DNA of 64,000 bases, from contig CP038123.1 of assembly GCA_004519485.1 (NCBI GenBank), positions 1 to 64,000 of the forward strand. The letters run 5' to 3'. Positions 56,148 through 64,000 of the stretch are shown here, in pieces. Position 1 is the first letter of the stretch, and the number at the start of each line of letters is the position of its first letter. Below the pieces are notes generated by a model, which saw nothing but the letters and a program-made list of their open reading frames with translations, made no database searches and was not told where the DNA came from. Origin of the DNA: Nannochloropsis oceanica. Its lineage: Eukaryota; Sar; Eustigmatophyceae; Eustigmatales; Monodopsidaceae. The position numbers and the translations under genes are program-made.

Positions 56148-56973
56148 AGTGGGGGCCAGCCCCGCGGCTGACGATGGATGGGATATTGATGACTTTGGTA
56201 TTTCCTGGGAAGCTCCCGAGGAGGCCGTTGCTCCTACTGCTGATGCTGATGCTGTTGCGGCTGTGCCCGTCCAGCGTGGGCAGCATGAACGCCAGGAGGA
56301 GGCGGTGCCTGCACCTGAAATCTCATCGGGAAATGTGAGCGCGCCTCGAGGGAAGAAGGTCAGTGCGATCGAGGCGGCTATCATGGCCGAGCATAAGATG
56401 GAGGGGAATGTTTTGGCGCGAATCTCGGTGCGGACGCTGATCGTGAAGGAGTGGAAAGAAACCTACTGGGTCATTCACCATGGCAAAATCCTACTCTACC
56501 GCTCCAAGGAAGATTATCTCTACAACCCCATCGGGGTGATGGTGAAGAAAGACATCCCACTGCGTTGTAATTTGCGGTGCTCTGAAGTGACCTGTAAGCC
56601 CTACAAGGGCTATGGCGACCTCTACCACTTCACTTTGGAGGAAATATTTGAATATGGACCCTCTCTCGTGGCTAAATTTGCATCTGTTGACGTGAAAAGC
56701 ATCCGAGAGCTTCGCGCCGTCATTGTTGCCTACATCATCGCGGAGCGGAAGAAGAGGGGTGGTGGCGGTCGCCGTAGCCCCGTTGGGGCCCAGGGACACA
56801 GTAGTGTCTTTGCTAATCAAGAGCGCGGGCGGCCTCAGCTGCCTTCGCCCGTACAACAAAGGCAGGCCAGCCCAAAGCGAGGGGGAGGAAGCCCTAAGGT
56901 GGCTAATGGGGCCTCGGCGGTGTCGGGCGCGGGCGGAGTGGATAAATATGCGAAGTGGGGGCAGATTAGTTGA
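55408..56973 (+). CDS. PH-like domain protein with NPF motifs
   Basis: Single exon, 521 residues; probably a membrane-trafficking adaptor. The N-terminus has SDNPFDAIYAAP and LINPFAVLG; NPF is the short motif bound by EH domains (Eps15, EHD). The next 250 residues are Gln/Ser/Pro/Asn-rich with long CAG/CAA Gln runs and many SP sites, like endocytic adaptors. An acidic patch reads DDGWDIDDFGISWE. Residues about 330-450 form a PH-like fold: NVLARISVRTLIVKEWKETY, WVIHHGKILLYRSKEDYLYN and FTLEEIFEYGPSLVAKFAS, followed by a helix. The C-terminal tail is Gly/Arg/Pro-rich and ends DKYAKWGQIS. The PH resemblance is from pattern only, and lipid or protein partners are unknown. A long GGGA tract begins directly after the stop. 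Confidence 0.75.
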
Positions 56974-57068
56974 GGAGGGAGGGAGGGAGGGAGGGAGGGA
57001 GGGAGGGAGGGAGGGAGGGAGGAAGGGAGGGAGGGAGGGAGGGAGGGAGGAAGGGAGGAAGGGAGGGA
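56974..57068 (+). repeat. GGGA tract immediately after the PH-like gene
   Basis: About 95 bases of GGGA/GGAA units starting one base after the stop codon, on the sense strand, thus in the 3' untranslated region. Confidence 0.9.
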
Positions 57069-58036
57069 AAATCAAGGAGTGGGATTTCCATGAAAAGGGA
57101 AGGGGAGGAGTAGGAAGAGAATAGCCTTTGTATATACCAACACTATTGTCATCCATCTTTTGTTCCCACGTGTGTGAATTTTGCACCTGCCCTTGTCGTG
57201 TGTGAGTAAATTAAAAGATGTGTATTTCCATAACAAATAGAAAGAGAAAATTGCTATAGAGAGATTTGTCAATTGGAGTAGAATATTAATAAAAATATTG
57301 CTGTTGCTATTGCACTTGGACTGACAGAGAGAGAGGGAGAGCATAGAACGAAAGGAGATCCAGCATCATCGAGACAAACACAAAGGAAAAATAAGGGTAA
57401 GAGCGTCGCTGTCATACCGAGTAACCCTCTCACAATATGATGACAATCAATTTCTCCCACCCCAGCAGTGGTAAATCGATTTTTGTCGAGGAAGAGAAGT
57501 AGGAGAAGAAATAGGAGTAACGGAGAGGCTGAAGAAAGATTCAAGGAAGAAGAAGACATTTATACGGGAAGAGATTAAAGAGTAGTGTTAATCAACGAGG
57601 AAAAGAGATAGAAGGACAGACAGAATGGGAGAGAGACTGAAAGAGAGAGAGAGAGAGGCAGAGAGAGAGAGAGAGAGACAAAGAGACAGACATTCACACA
57701 TACATATACCGACAGACCGGCCAGACAGACCGATGGACAGCCACGCTGACTTTGTTTCATATCTTATCTTAACATCGCTATTATAATCGATACCCAAAGA
57801 AGAATGTGAATACAACAATAAATAGAGACAGAACGCACTTCCTTTAGGTTTCCACTTGTTTCACCCACTTAGGGGTTTTCTCGCTCCTGGTACTCTTCAC
57901 CTTTGACATCTCTGTCTCCCGCGAATGAGGTTGCTTCTCTCAAGCGGCTATGAGGGCCTGCCGCTGATCTCTGCTTGCATGGCTGGCTAAATTTTTCTAA
58001 GCTGTATTCCATCTTCCCTCATGTGAAGCCAGGTAC

Positions 58037-58105
58037 TTTCTTCTTCTTCTTCTTCTTCTTCTTCTTCTCCTCCTCCTCCTCCTTCTTCTTCTTCTTCTTT
58101 CTTTT
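58037..58105. repeat. (CTT)n/(CTC)n microsatellite
   Basis: A run of CTT units with a CTC block in the middle. Confidence 0.9.
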
Positions 58106-58212
58106 TCCCTTTCATCTGTGTGTCGTGCCGACATGCCTATTAATATTGCTGGAGACCGAATCACTGCCTTTTTGTTACTTGCCAGACACTGAATCGCCGG
58201 CTTTGCATCAAC

Positions 58213-58713
58213 CTAATCACACATATTACCGTAAATATTTTGGTATGTGGAGGCGGTGGAATTAGAGGAGAAGGAGGCGGAGGAGAACGAGGCGGAGGCG
58301 GAGGAGAACGAGGACGAGGCAGAGGAGGAGGTCATGGGCGGGCCATCCGAGGACTGTATTGGTGTAGTGTGACACCTGTAAACAGTTCGTGTCTCGGGAC
58401 GGCAATGGGGCACGTAACATCTTGCGGATATACAGGAGTATGGTCCGTGGAGAAGCTCGTCCCCATGATCTGCGGTTTGGTCAACCGCGGCAGGATATGC
58501 GGACACTCTATGTGTAGCGTTCTCGCTGACCTCCTCTTTTATCTTCCTCCCCCTTCTCCTCCTGGCCCTGTGTGGGCCGTCCGGGGACTTTGCCAGGTCA
58601 AAAAACCTGTCAAAGTCGCTAGAAAAACTCGGACAAGGAAATAAGGGCTGACAACAATTTATTGTTGGAAGGCTCCTCCTCGTATGCAAGTCCTCGAAGA
58701 CGTCAGGTTGCAT
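58213..58713 (-). CDS. Doubtful open frame, 166 codons
   Basis: An ATG-started frame with no recognisable domain. Its second half is a Ser/Ala/Thr-rich stretch coded by CCT/CGC-type repeats; the first half has several Cys and a basic RRRRGRK patch. It could be a small gene or chance. The opposite strand is also open over most of this span (58240-58644), which argues for chance in a GC-rich repeat. Confidence 0.2.
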   Translation of the reverse strand: MQPDVFEDLHTRRSLPTINCCQPLFPCPSFSSDFDRFFDLAKSPDGPHRARRRRGRKIKEEVSENATHRVSAYPAAVDQTADHGDELLHGPYSCISARCYVPHCRPETRTVYRCHTTPIQSSDGPPMTSSSASSSFSSASASFSSASFSSNSTASTYQNIYGNMCD

Positions 58714-59001
58714 GCGATAGTTCTAGAGAGGTGTAGGAACTCAATCAAAAGAACTAGTCCAGGAAAAAGGGGAAAAAAAAAACACTTTTAGCAAAAAGAC
58801 CTGAGTGAGGCGTATGAAACGAGGTCATGCTGGTATTTATTTACACTTACGCATAAGTCACGCAATTTGCAGAAAATTAATCACCGTATGAAGCTGCATG
58901 GAATACCACAATTGATGTCTGATATTCACGGTTTTCAGGGACCTGATGGATCATGATTGCCAGGGATACGGGTGATGTGAAAAAGGGAAGAAGAGAGAGG
59001 C

Positions 59002-59805
59002 TCAAGGGTTGCTCTTGAATTTCTCAATCCCATGCTCATTAATCACACAGATATGCAACATGTCCCGGAAGGCCTCATTATAATCCAATGAGTAACCCAC
59101 CACGAACAAATCGGGAATGTCAAACGCCACATAGTCCGCCTTAAATCCACAGGAGCGATGCGTCCTCTTCTCCATCAACGCTGCCACGCGTATGCTCTCC
59201 GGTTCAGCATTCTTGGTGATGTGAGGCACCAATTGTGACATGGTCAACCCCGAGTCAATCAAATCCTCCACCAGAAGCAAATGCCTCCCCTTCAAATTCT
59301 TCATATCCGTCCCAGTAATTTGCACTGTCCCCGTGCTCTCCGTCCCTTCGTAACTCTTCACTCGGACAAAGTCGAAAGAAAATTGGAACTTGGCGGTGTT
59401 CGTCCGTCGGTGCGACGACAGGTTGATAAGAGCACTCTGCAACTCCCAGAAAAAAGACGAACCGCCCTTAAGCACACATAAGAGATGAAGAGTCTTATCG
59501 GCGTACTCTTGGTTGATGTCAAAAGCGAGCTTGTGAATTCGATCCTGGATGAGGCCATGAGGGATCAGGACGTGGGAGACTGCGTCTTGATATTGGGGAG
59601 GAATGAGAAAGGAGGAAATGGGGAGGAAGGGCGCCCCGGAGCTCTCGCCTTCGTCGGGGATGCGGATGATACCCGTACGACGGGTGGTGGCGAGGCTGCT
59701 GCTAGTGCTGTTGCTGCTGCAATTATTTTCAGTGGTTGAGGCGGGGTGGCTCTCGTCGTTGATAGTGGTGGACATGGACATAGGGCTCACGCCGTTGATG
59801 CTCAT
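59002..59805 (-). CDS. Hypoxanthine-guanine phosphoribosyltransferase
   Basis: Purine salvage enzyme making IMP or GMP from hypoxanthine or guanine and PRPP. Single exon, 267 residues from the first ATG at 59805 (MSINGVSPMSMS). The first 60 residues are a Ser/Thr-rich extension not found in the animal enzyme. The type I PRTase core follows: LLCVLKGGSSFFWELQSAL, FVRVKSYEGTESTGTVQITG (flexible loop), the PRPP motif HLLLVEDLIDSGLTMSQLV, VAALMEKRTHRS and FVVGYSLDYNEAFRDMLHIC. It ends HGIEKFKSNP. All key residues are present, including the two acidic residues of the PRPP loop and the Lys and Asp around the purine pocket. The gene is divergent from CstF-64. Confidence 0.95.
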   Translation of the reverse strand: MSINGVSPMSMSTTINDESHPASTTENNCSSNSTSSSLATTRRTGIIRIPDEGESSGAPFLPISSFLIPPQYQDAVSHVLIPHGLIQDRIHKLAFDINQEYADKTLHLLCVLKGGSSFFWELQSALINLSSHRRTNTAKFQFSFDFVRVKSYEGTESTGTVQITGTDMKNLKGRHLLLVEDLIDSGLTMSQLVPHITKNAEPESIRVAALMEKRTHRSCGFKADYVAFDIPDLFVVGYSLDYNEAFRDMLHICVINEHGIEKFKSNP

Positions 59806-60597
59806 TTCTGTGTTGTCGTGGGGAGGGCGGGATAAAAGGAAGGATTGTATAGTTTGGAATGCGATCTGCAATCATAGAGTGTGCTCTCAAATGCTTTCCT
59901 GGACATGCAGTACGCAGTGTGGCATAGGACGGCCGGGAGCTCCGACTGTCGGTTGCTAGAGGGAAAAGAGGCGCCGGTTGTATGAACGAGCCAAGGTGCC
60001 GACACACTCGTGGCCCAGCCGTCTCCAGTCATCTCTGCATGTAAATGTATTTTTGAAAGGAAAAAAAACTGTTGGTAAGTGCGCAGATGGCGTCGTGCAG
60101 GCGGGTTTCTTTAATTTTTGGGTGGTGCGCCGTAGAACAAAGCAAATTGTGCGGGTTCTCGAGTGGGAGCGCCGCATGTCCGACCTACCAAAGAAATGTT
60201 TTTGTGTTTTTGTGCATAGAACCACTTCGGAAACGCGTGGTATGTGGATGATGCGCTGTGCGGGTTTGGTCGGCCCGGGTGTGATTTGTTTGATGAAAGC
60301 GTGACTGAGGCGTCTTATGCCGAATGATCAAGGCCGTTGCCGCTTGCTTCACATACATCTAGTCCTCTCTGTGCCTCCAGCAAACAAACTTGACACTCGA
60401 GCTAAACGCACCTCACATCACCTCCGTCGTCTTTCTTTCCGCACAGAATCCATCATAGGAAGCGCCTTACACCATACGAGCACGGGAACCAACATACCAG
60501 AATACCCACTCTTGCCTCCCAAGTTTTCTTGTCTTCCCATTCTACCGGCACCACATTACACCCTATTAGCAGCAGTCAACCGAGCCACCGGGCTACC
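59806..60597. other. Divergent promoter region, HGPRT and CstF-64
   Basis: 792 bases between the two starts with no supported gene. The frame upstream of the HGPRT ATG is open to 59871 but lacks another ATG. Confidence 0.5.
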
Positions 60598-61419
60598 ATG
60601 TCGGGCGACTCGAAGTGGCAGATTTTCATCGGGAATGTAAGCAGCTCCACCACGGATGAGAGATTGCGCCAGGTCTTCTCCACGGTGGGGCACGTGGTGA
60701 ATGTCCGCGTCATGACTGACCGCGGGGACCCTAAGAAAGGTGAGGACTCACTCACCACAAGCACACAAGCACACAAGCACACAAGCACACAAGCACACAA
60801 GCACATATAATACGCGGCGCATGCATGTTAGCCTCCATGCTTATACATCTTACTGTCCGCCACTACAACCTTCTCTGGGCCCGCCTCGTGATTCCTCGCC
60901 ACCGACTCACGCTTCCCGCTCCTCCCTCTCTTCCTCCTTCTCAAACAGGTTACGCCTTTGTGGAATATGACAACCCCGACACGGCACTTACAGCCATCCA
61001 AAACCTGGGCAATGTCGAAGTGGATGGGCGGCGACTGCGTGTCGGCTTCAGCAACAACAGCGGATTGGAAGCGATAGCAAAGCAACGCGGACTTACCATA
61101 ACGCCTAACGGTGGGGTGACAGGCAAAAATCTCGAAGGGGTACTCGCTAATTTCCCGTTGTCGGATATGTACGACATGATTGCGCATCTTAAAGAAGTGG
61201 CCGAGACCAAACCTGAAGAACTTCGCCTCCTCCTCATCTCGCACCCCCAAATCGCGGAAGCCATCGTCCACATGCAAGTCAAGATCGGCATGATTAAGCC
61301 CCTGACTCGTGCCTCGGATCAGCAACCTTACCAGCAACAACAGCATCAACAACAGCAGCAACAACAACCACTTCAACTGCAACCACCGGTACATCTAGGT
61401 GCCTTTGGCCATCAGCAGC

Positions 61420-61486
<67 letters not shown>

Positions 61487-61838
61487 GCACATTGGTGGGC
61501 TTGCGGCAGCTGGTGGATACTACCAAGCGCAGCCCCCCTCTCATTTTACTCCTCAGCAAGCGGGAGGGTGGAGCGGACAGATGCCCCCCTTGCCACCGCC
61601 TGTGCCATTCGACCCTTCTGCAGCTGCGGGTGCTGCTGGGGGTGGTGGAGGGGGTTTAGGCGCATTGGGAGCTCTGCTTGCGGGCGGGAATCAGGCCATG
61701 GCGCAAGAAACGTTGCGGCAGGTGATGAGCATGACGCCGGAGCAATTGGCTGGAATGGAGCCAGGGCAGAGGCAGCTGATGATGGAATTGCAGCAGGCGG
61801 TATTGATGCAGACGCAGCAGGCTGGAGGGATGAGGTAG
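60598..61838 (+). CDS. CSTF2: Cleavage stimulation factor 64 kDa subunit
   Basis: RNA-binding subunit of the complex that recognises GU-rich sequence downstream of poly(A) sites. Two exons (60598-60739, 60949-61838) give 343 residues. The RRM runs over residues about 7-85: IFIGNVSSSTTDERLRQVFS (RNP2 within), then RGDPKKGYAFVEYDNPDTAL (RNP1) and VDGRRLRVGFSNNSG. The CSTF2 hinge follows with LEGVLANFPLSDMYDMIAHL, HPQIAEAIVHMQVKIGM. A Gln-rich stretch coded by mixed CAG/CAA comes next. The C-terminal domain is clear: AQETLRQVMSMTPEQLAGME and QRQLMMELQQ, the three-helix bundle that binds PCF11. It is smaller than the animal protein and closer to yeast Rna15 in length. Confidence 0.95.
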
Positions 61839-63405
61839 AGGGGAAGGAAAGAGGGAGGGAGAGCGGGCGGGCGGGCAGGTGGAAGGAATGCTGGGAGAAG
61901 AGTACCATGGTAAGAATGAAAAATCTCAATTCGAAAGAACTTACAAAGCATTGCTGGCACTGATGTGCGTGCTGTCACCTGAAAGTCTGGTTGTACGGCT
62001 TCTATTCTCCTTTTTTCTTATACTGACTTAATCGTTGTTGTTACTCTTTGCTCTTTGTCTTCTTGTTCTTCCTCTTCCTCTTTTTCATCTGTTTTCTCTG
62101 TGTTTCTTCATTTCCTTCTGCTTGGCTGGCATTATTAAGATTTCAACTTCTCCTTCGTCCCTCCCCCCTTCTCCTCCTTCACTCCTGCCCAGGCTTCTCG
62201 CTCATTATTTCCTCCTTCTCCCTTCTCTTTTTCTTGGATATGTTGTTTGCTTAATTTTCACCGTTTGGGTTATCTACTGTTCGCACGCGCTCTCTCTTTC
62301 TCCAGCTCTTTGCTCTCTCTGTCCTACTCCACTTCCTCATTCTTCTTCTATTCCTCTCCAATCTCCTCCAACTTCTCTTTCTCCTCCTCCTCCTCCTCCT
62401 TCTTCTTCTTCTTTTCTCCTGCTCCTTAAATGCTAGAAACACATGAGCCCACCAGAGACTCTCGATCACTATCATCACTTCCCCTCCCTCAAAGGGACAC
62501 ACGAATAAAAACAAGATTTCTTTACTGACGCGAAAAACCACTTTACACATACATGCTTCATGCACCTCCTCTTCTCAATCTCTTTTCATGAGGTTTTTTC
62601 CTCTCTCTGAAGACGACGAAGGGAAATTATTGGTGGTCCGCTCTCTCTCTATTTAATTTTTCCCCTGTGCTTGTTTACATCAATATCCCCCTCCCACACC
62701 ATCCCTCTCTCCTATCTCTCATCATCGTCATCATCGATCCCTTTCCGTCCCCTACACCTCCTCGAAACCTCGTGAGAATGTTGGCAGCATCCATATCAGC
62801 GTATTTGCCTCTCTCCTCATCTTGTCCCCACCATCTGCCTGTCCTGCTAGATGCCTTTATTTTTCTACGTGCATACTTTTTCATCCTATCATCGGTCCTT
62901 CGCCGCGAAGGAAGGCCGACGTTCCCGCGCGGACACCACCTCCCATCCCTCCCCGTCGGTCGCTTCTTTCTCTTTGCGAGCAGGGGAAGCACCGCCCGCT
63001 GCTGCTCCTGCTCCGGATCCTGCTCCTGCTCCTGCTCCTGCTCCCGTGGGTGGGATGAGAAGTGGAAAGGTAGTGTGAATGAGTGTGAGTTTCTATGCAC
63101 GGTGACTACTTCCTACCGAGAATCTATACACATAGGAGTGAAAGTAGATAAAATAAAAGAAGACTATTCCTAATTTTATGTCCTCTCACAGGCTCCGGCT
63201 GGTCCTTGTGGCACACTCCTTCATTTTAAAGAAGTCGCAAGGACTCCCAGCCTTCCAGAACCCCCGAGAAGAGAGAGTAAGGAGAAACCAAAGGGGAGAA
63301 AGGAAAGACTTGTGTCCCTCCCTTCCCTCCCTCACTTCCTTCCCTCCTCCCCATTGATTTTGCTGCGTTGAAACGGGCTCGAGGGCCATGCATTTTTTCG
63401 TGTTA
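61839..63405. other. Intergenic region, no confident gene
   Basis: 3' flank of CstF-64, starting with a G-rich sense stretch (61840-61885), then a pyrimidine-rich stretch at 62030-62430 ending in CTT/CTC repeats, then mixed sequence. A minus-strand frame at 62675-63100 contains a GAGCAG-coded Glu-Gln run and basic text, but no splice links or motifs support it. Confidence 0.45.
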
Positions 63406-64000
63406 TTAAAAAAAAGGCGGCCTACGGCTAGCTGGAGCAGCGTTCATGAAGTAGATTCGAATAAAATATATGTAGATATACCGGAATACATATCAAATAA
63501 CTGCAGACACATATGCTCTCGCCCTCCATCCCTCCCTCCCTCTCTTCATCTATCCATCCATCCCCTCTTCGACTTACCTCGGTTCCTCCACTCCCCCTTA
63601 TCGGCCGAGGCCGCCCTATCTCTTGCCGTCCATGCCTCTCGCCGCTCCCTTCCTCCCTCCACATGCCTCTCCCCCCTCTCTCCCCTGTCAAAGTACCCTC
63701 CCTCTTTCCCTCCCTCCCTCCTGTCAAATCCACCCCTCTCCCCTCTCTCCCCCCTCTCAACAAAAGCGCCTCCGCCCCCCCCCCCCCCTCTCCCTCCCTC
63801 CAAACTTCTCCCTCGCTCCCTCTCTACCCCCGCCATTCGCTCCTCCTCCACCGCCCGTTTGCCCAAAAATCCTCGCCGCCCTCCATGCCGCTCTCTTCCC
63901 TCCATCCTCCCCCCCCCCCTACCCCAAGTCCCACATGAGCATTCCCCCCTCCCTCCCTCCCTCCCTCCGGCACAGGCCCGGGAAAGTGACGTTTGTAGTC
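63406..64000 (-). CDS. Arg-Gly-rich protein, 5' part beyond right edge
   Basis: A coding exon ends at a strong donor: reading from the right, the minus strand gives GGYFDRGERGERHVEGGRER and then DRAASADKGEWRNR before GTAAGT (donor after 63587). Repeated FDR and GERGER words suggest an RG-rich, RNA-binding-type tail, as in some translation factors. A possible last exon, 63431-63406, would add eight residues (ASRRPPFF) and a stop after a CCAG acceptor. The G-rich coding strand includes a run of 14 G (14 C at 63775-63788, plus strand), so the exact frame towards the right edge is uncertain. The family cannot be named from this piece. Confidence 0.45.
63775..63788. repeat. Homopolymer of 14 C
   Basis: A plain C run within the RG-rich exon (G run in sense). 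It is a likely site of length error or natural length variation. Confidence 0.9.

Larger units (their letters stand above)
57069..59001. other. Intergenic region with simple repeats
   Basis: Between the PH-like gene and HGPRT, which are convergent. It includes a GAGA-rich stretch at about 57630-57695 and a CTT/CTC tract at 58037-58105. No gene is well supported apart from the doubtful open frame at 58213-58713. Confidence 0.5.

Noticed and set aside
56974-57068. CRISPR-like or satellite array
   Set aside because: The units are four bases with no spacers; this is a simple repeat.
62035-62436. Leu/Ser/Pro-rich plus frame
   Set aside because: It is coded by a CTT/CTC-rich stretch and resembles a membrane protein only by composition.

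Overview
The window is nuclear DNA of a photosynthetic stramenopile, most likely a eustigmatophyte of the Nannochloropsis/Microchloropsis type; the genus is an inference. The evidence is as follows. Genes are split by short GT-AG introns. The gene set is eukaryotic (proteasome, spliceosome, 3'-end cleavage, autophagy, cytosolic tRNA charging). Several proteins start with a signal peptide whose cleavage region ends in a phenylalanine motif (NAF, QAF, YAF, DAF), the two-part plastid address of algae with secondary plastids. GGGA/CCCT microsatellites are extremely abundant. No bacterial operon, CRISPR array, intact mobile element or confident tRNA gene was found.

Layout. 1-2972 (-): unrecognised multi-exon gene running off the left edge. 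4484-6601 (-): secreted protein with an Ala-Pro tail. 7730-10439 (-): splicing factor SLU7. 11320-13909 (+): proteasome subunit RPN3/PSMD3. 14598-17533 (-): mitochondrial succinyl-CoA ligase beta. 18376-21000 (-): plastid-type acyl-CoA/ACP synthetase. 21689-23686 (+): ribosome-assembly factor KRR1. 24022-25859 (+): ATG14/UVRAG-like autophagy protein. 26069-28501 (-): Ygr210-type Obg-like GTPase. 29525-31037 (-): PAM2/RGG protein. 31283-32752 (+): plastid-targeted unknown. 33057-36059 (-): RanBP2-zinc-finger/F-box protein. 36722-37400 (-): ribosomal protein S25. 38070-38816 (-): methyltransferase. 39232-40036 (+): plastid ferredoxin of the FdC2 kind. 40325-41881 (-): LAS1 nuclease. 42619-44094 (-): SLC35B1-type nucleotide-sugar/ATP transporter. 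44960-47084 (+): plastid aldo-keto reductase. 49397-51895 (+): asparaginyl-tRNA synthetase with a GST-like front end. 52824-54278 (-): UBE2S-type E2. 55408-56973 (+): PH-like/NPF protein. 59002-59805 (-): HGPRT. 60598-61838 (+): CstF-64. About 63406-64000 (-): RG-rich protein running off the right edge.

The genes are mostly independent housekeeping genes. Loose themes are ribosome biogenesis (KRR1, LAS1, RPS25), mRNA processing (SLU7, CstF-64, PAM2 protein), ubiquitin/proteasome (RPN3, UBE2S, F-box protein) and plastid metabolism. Exon borders were derived by hand; wherever a full set of borders is given, the summed exon lengths are divisible by three.

The most interesting observations concern genome architecture. 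Gene ends carry GGGA tracts on the sense strand, while intron 3' halves carry CCCT on the sense strand. Several introns carry GGGA by the donor and CCCT by the acceptor, so they could fold on themselves. Two proteins have unusual domain make-ups (GST-AsnRS; zinc finger/F-box/cullin-like), and the RPS25 gene has a first exon whose coding part is only the ATG.
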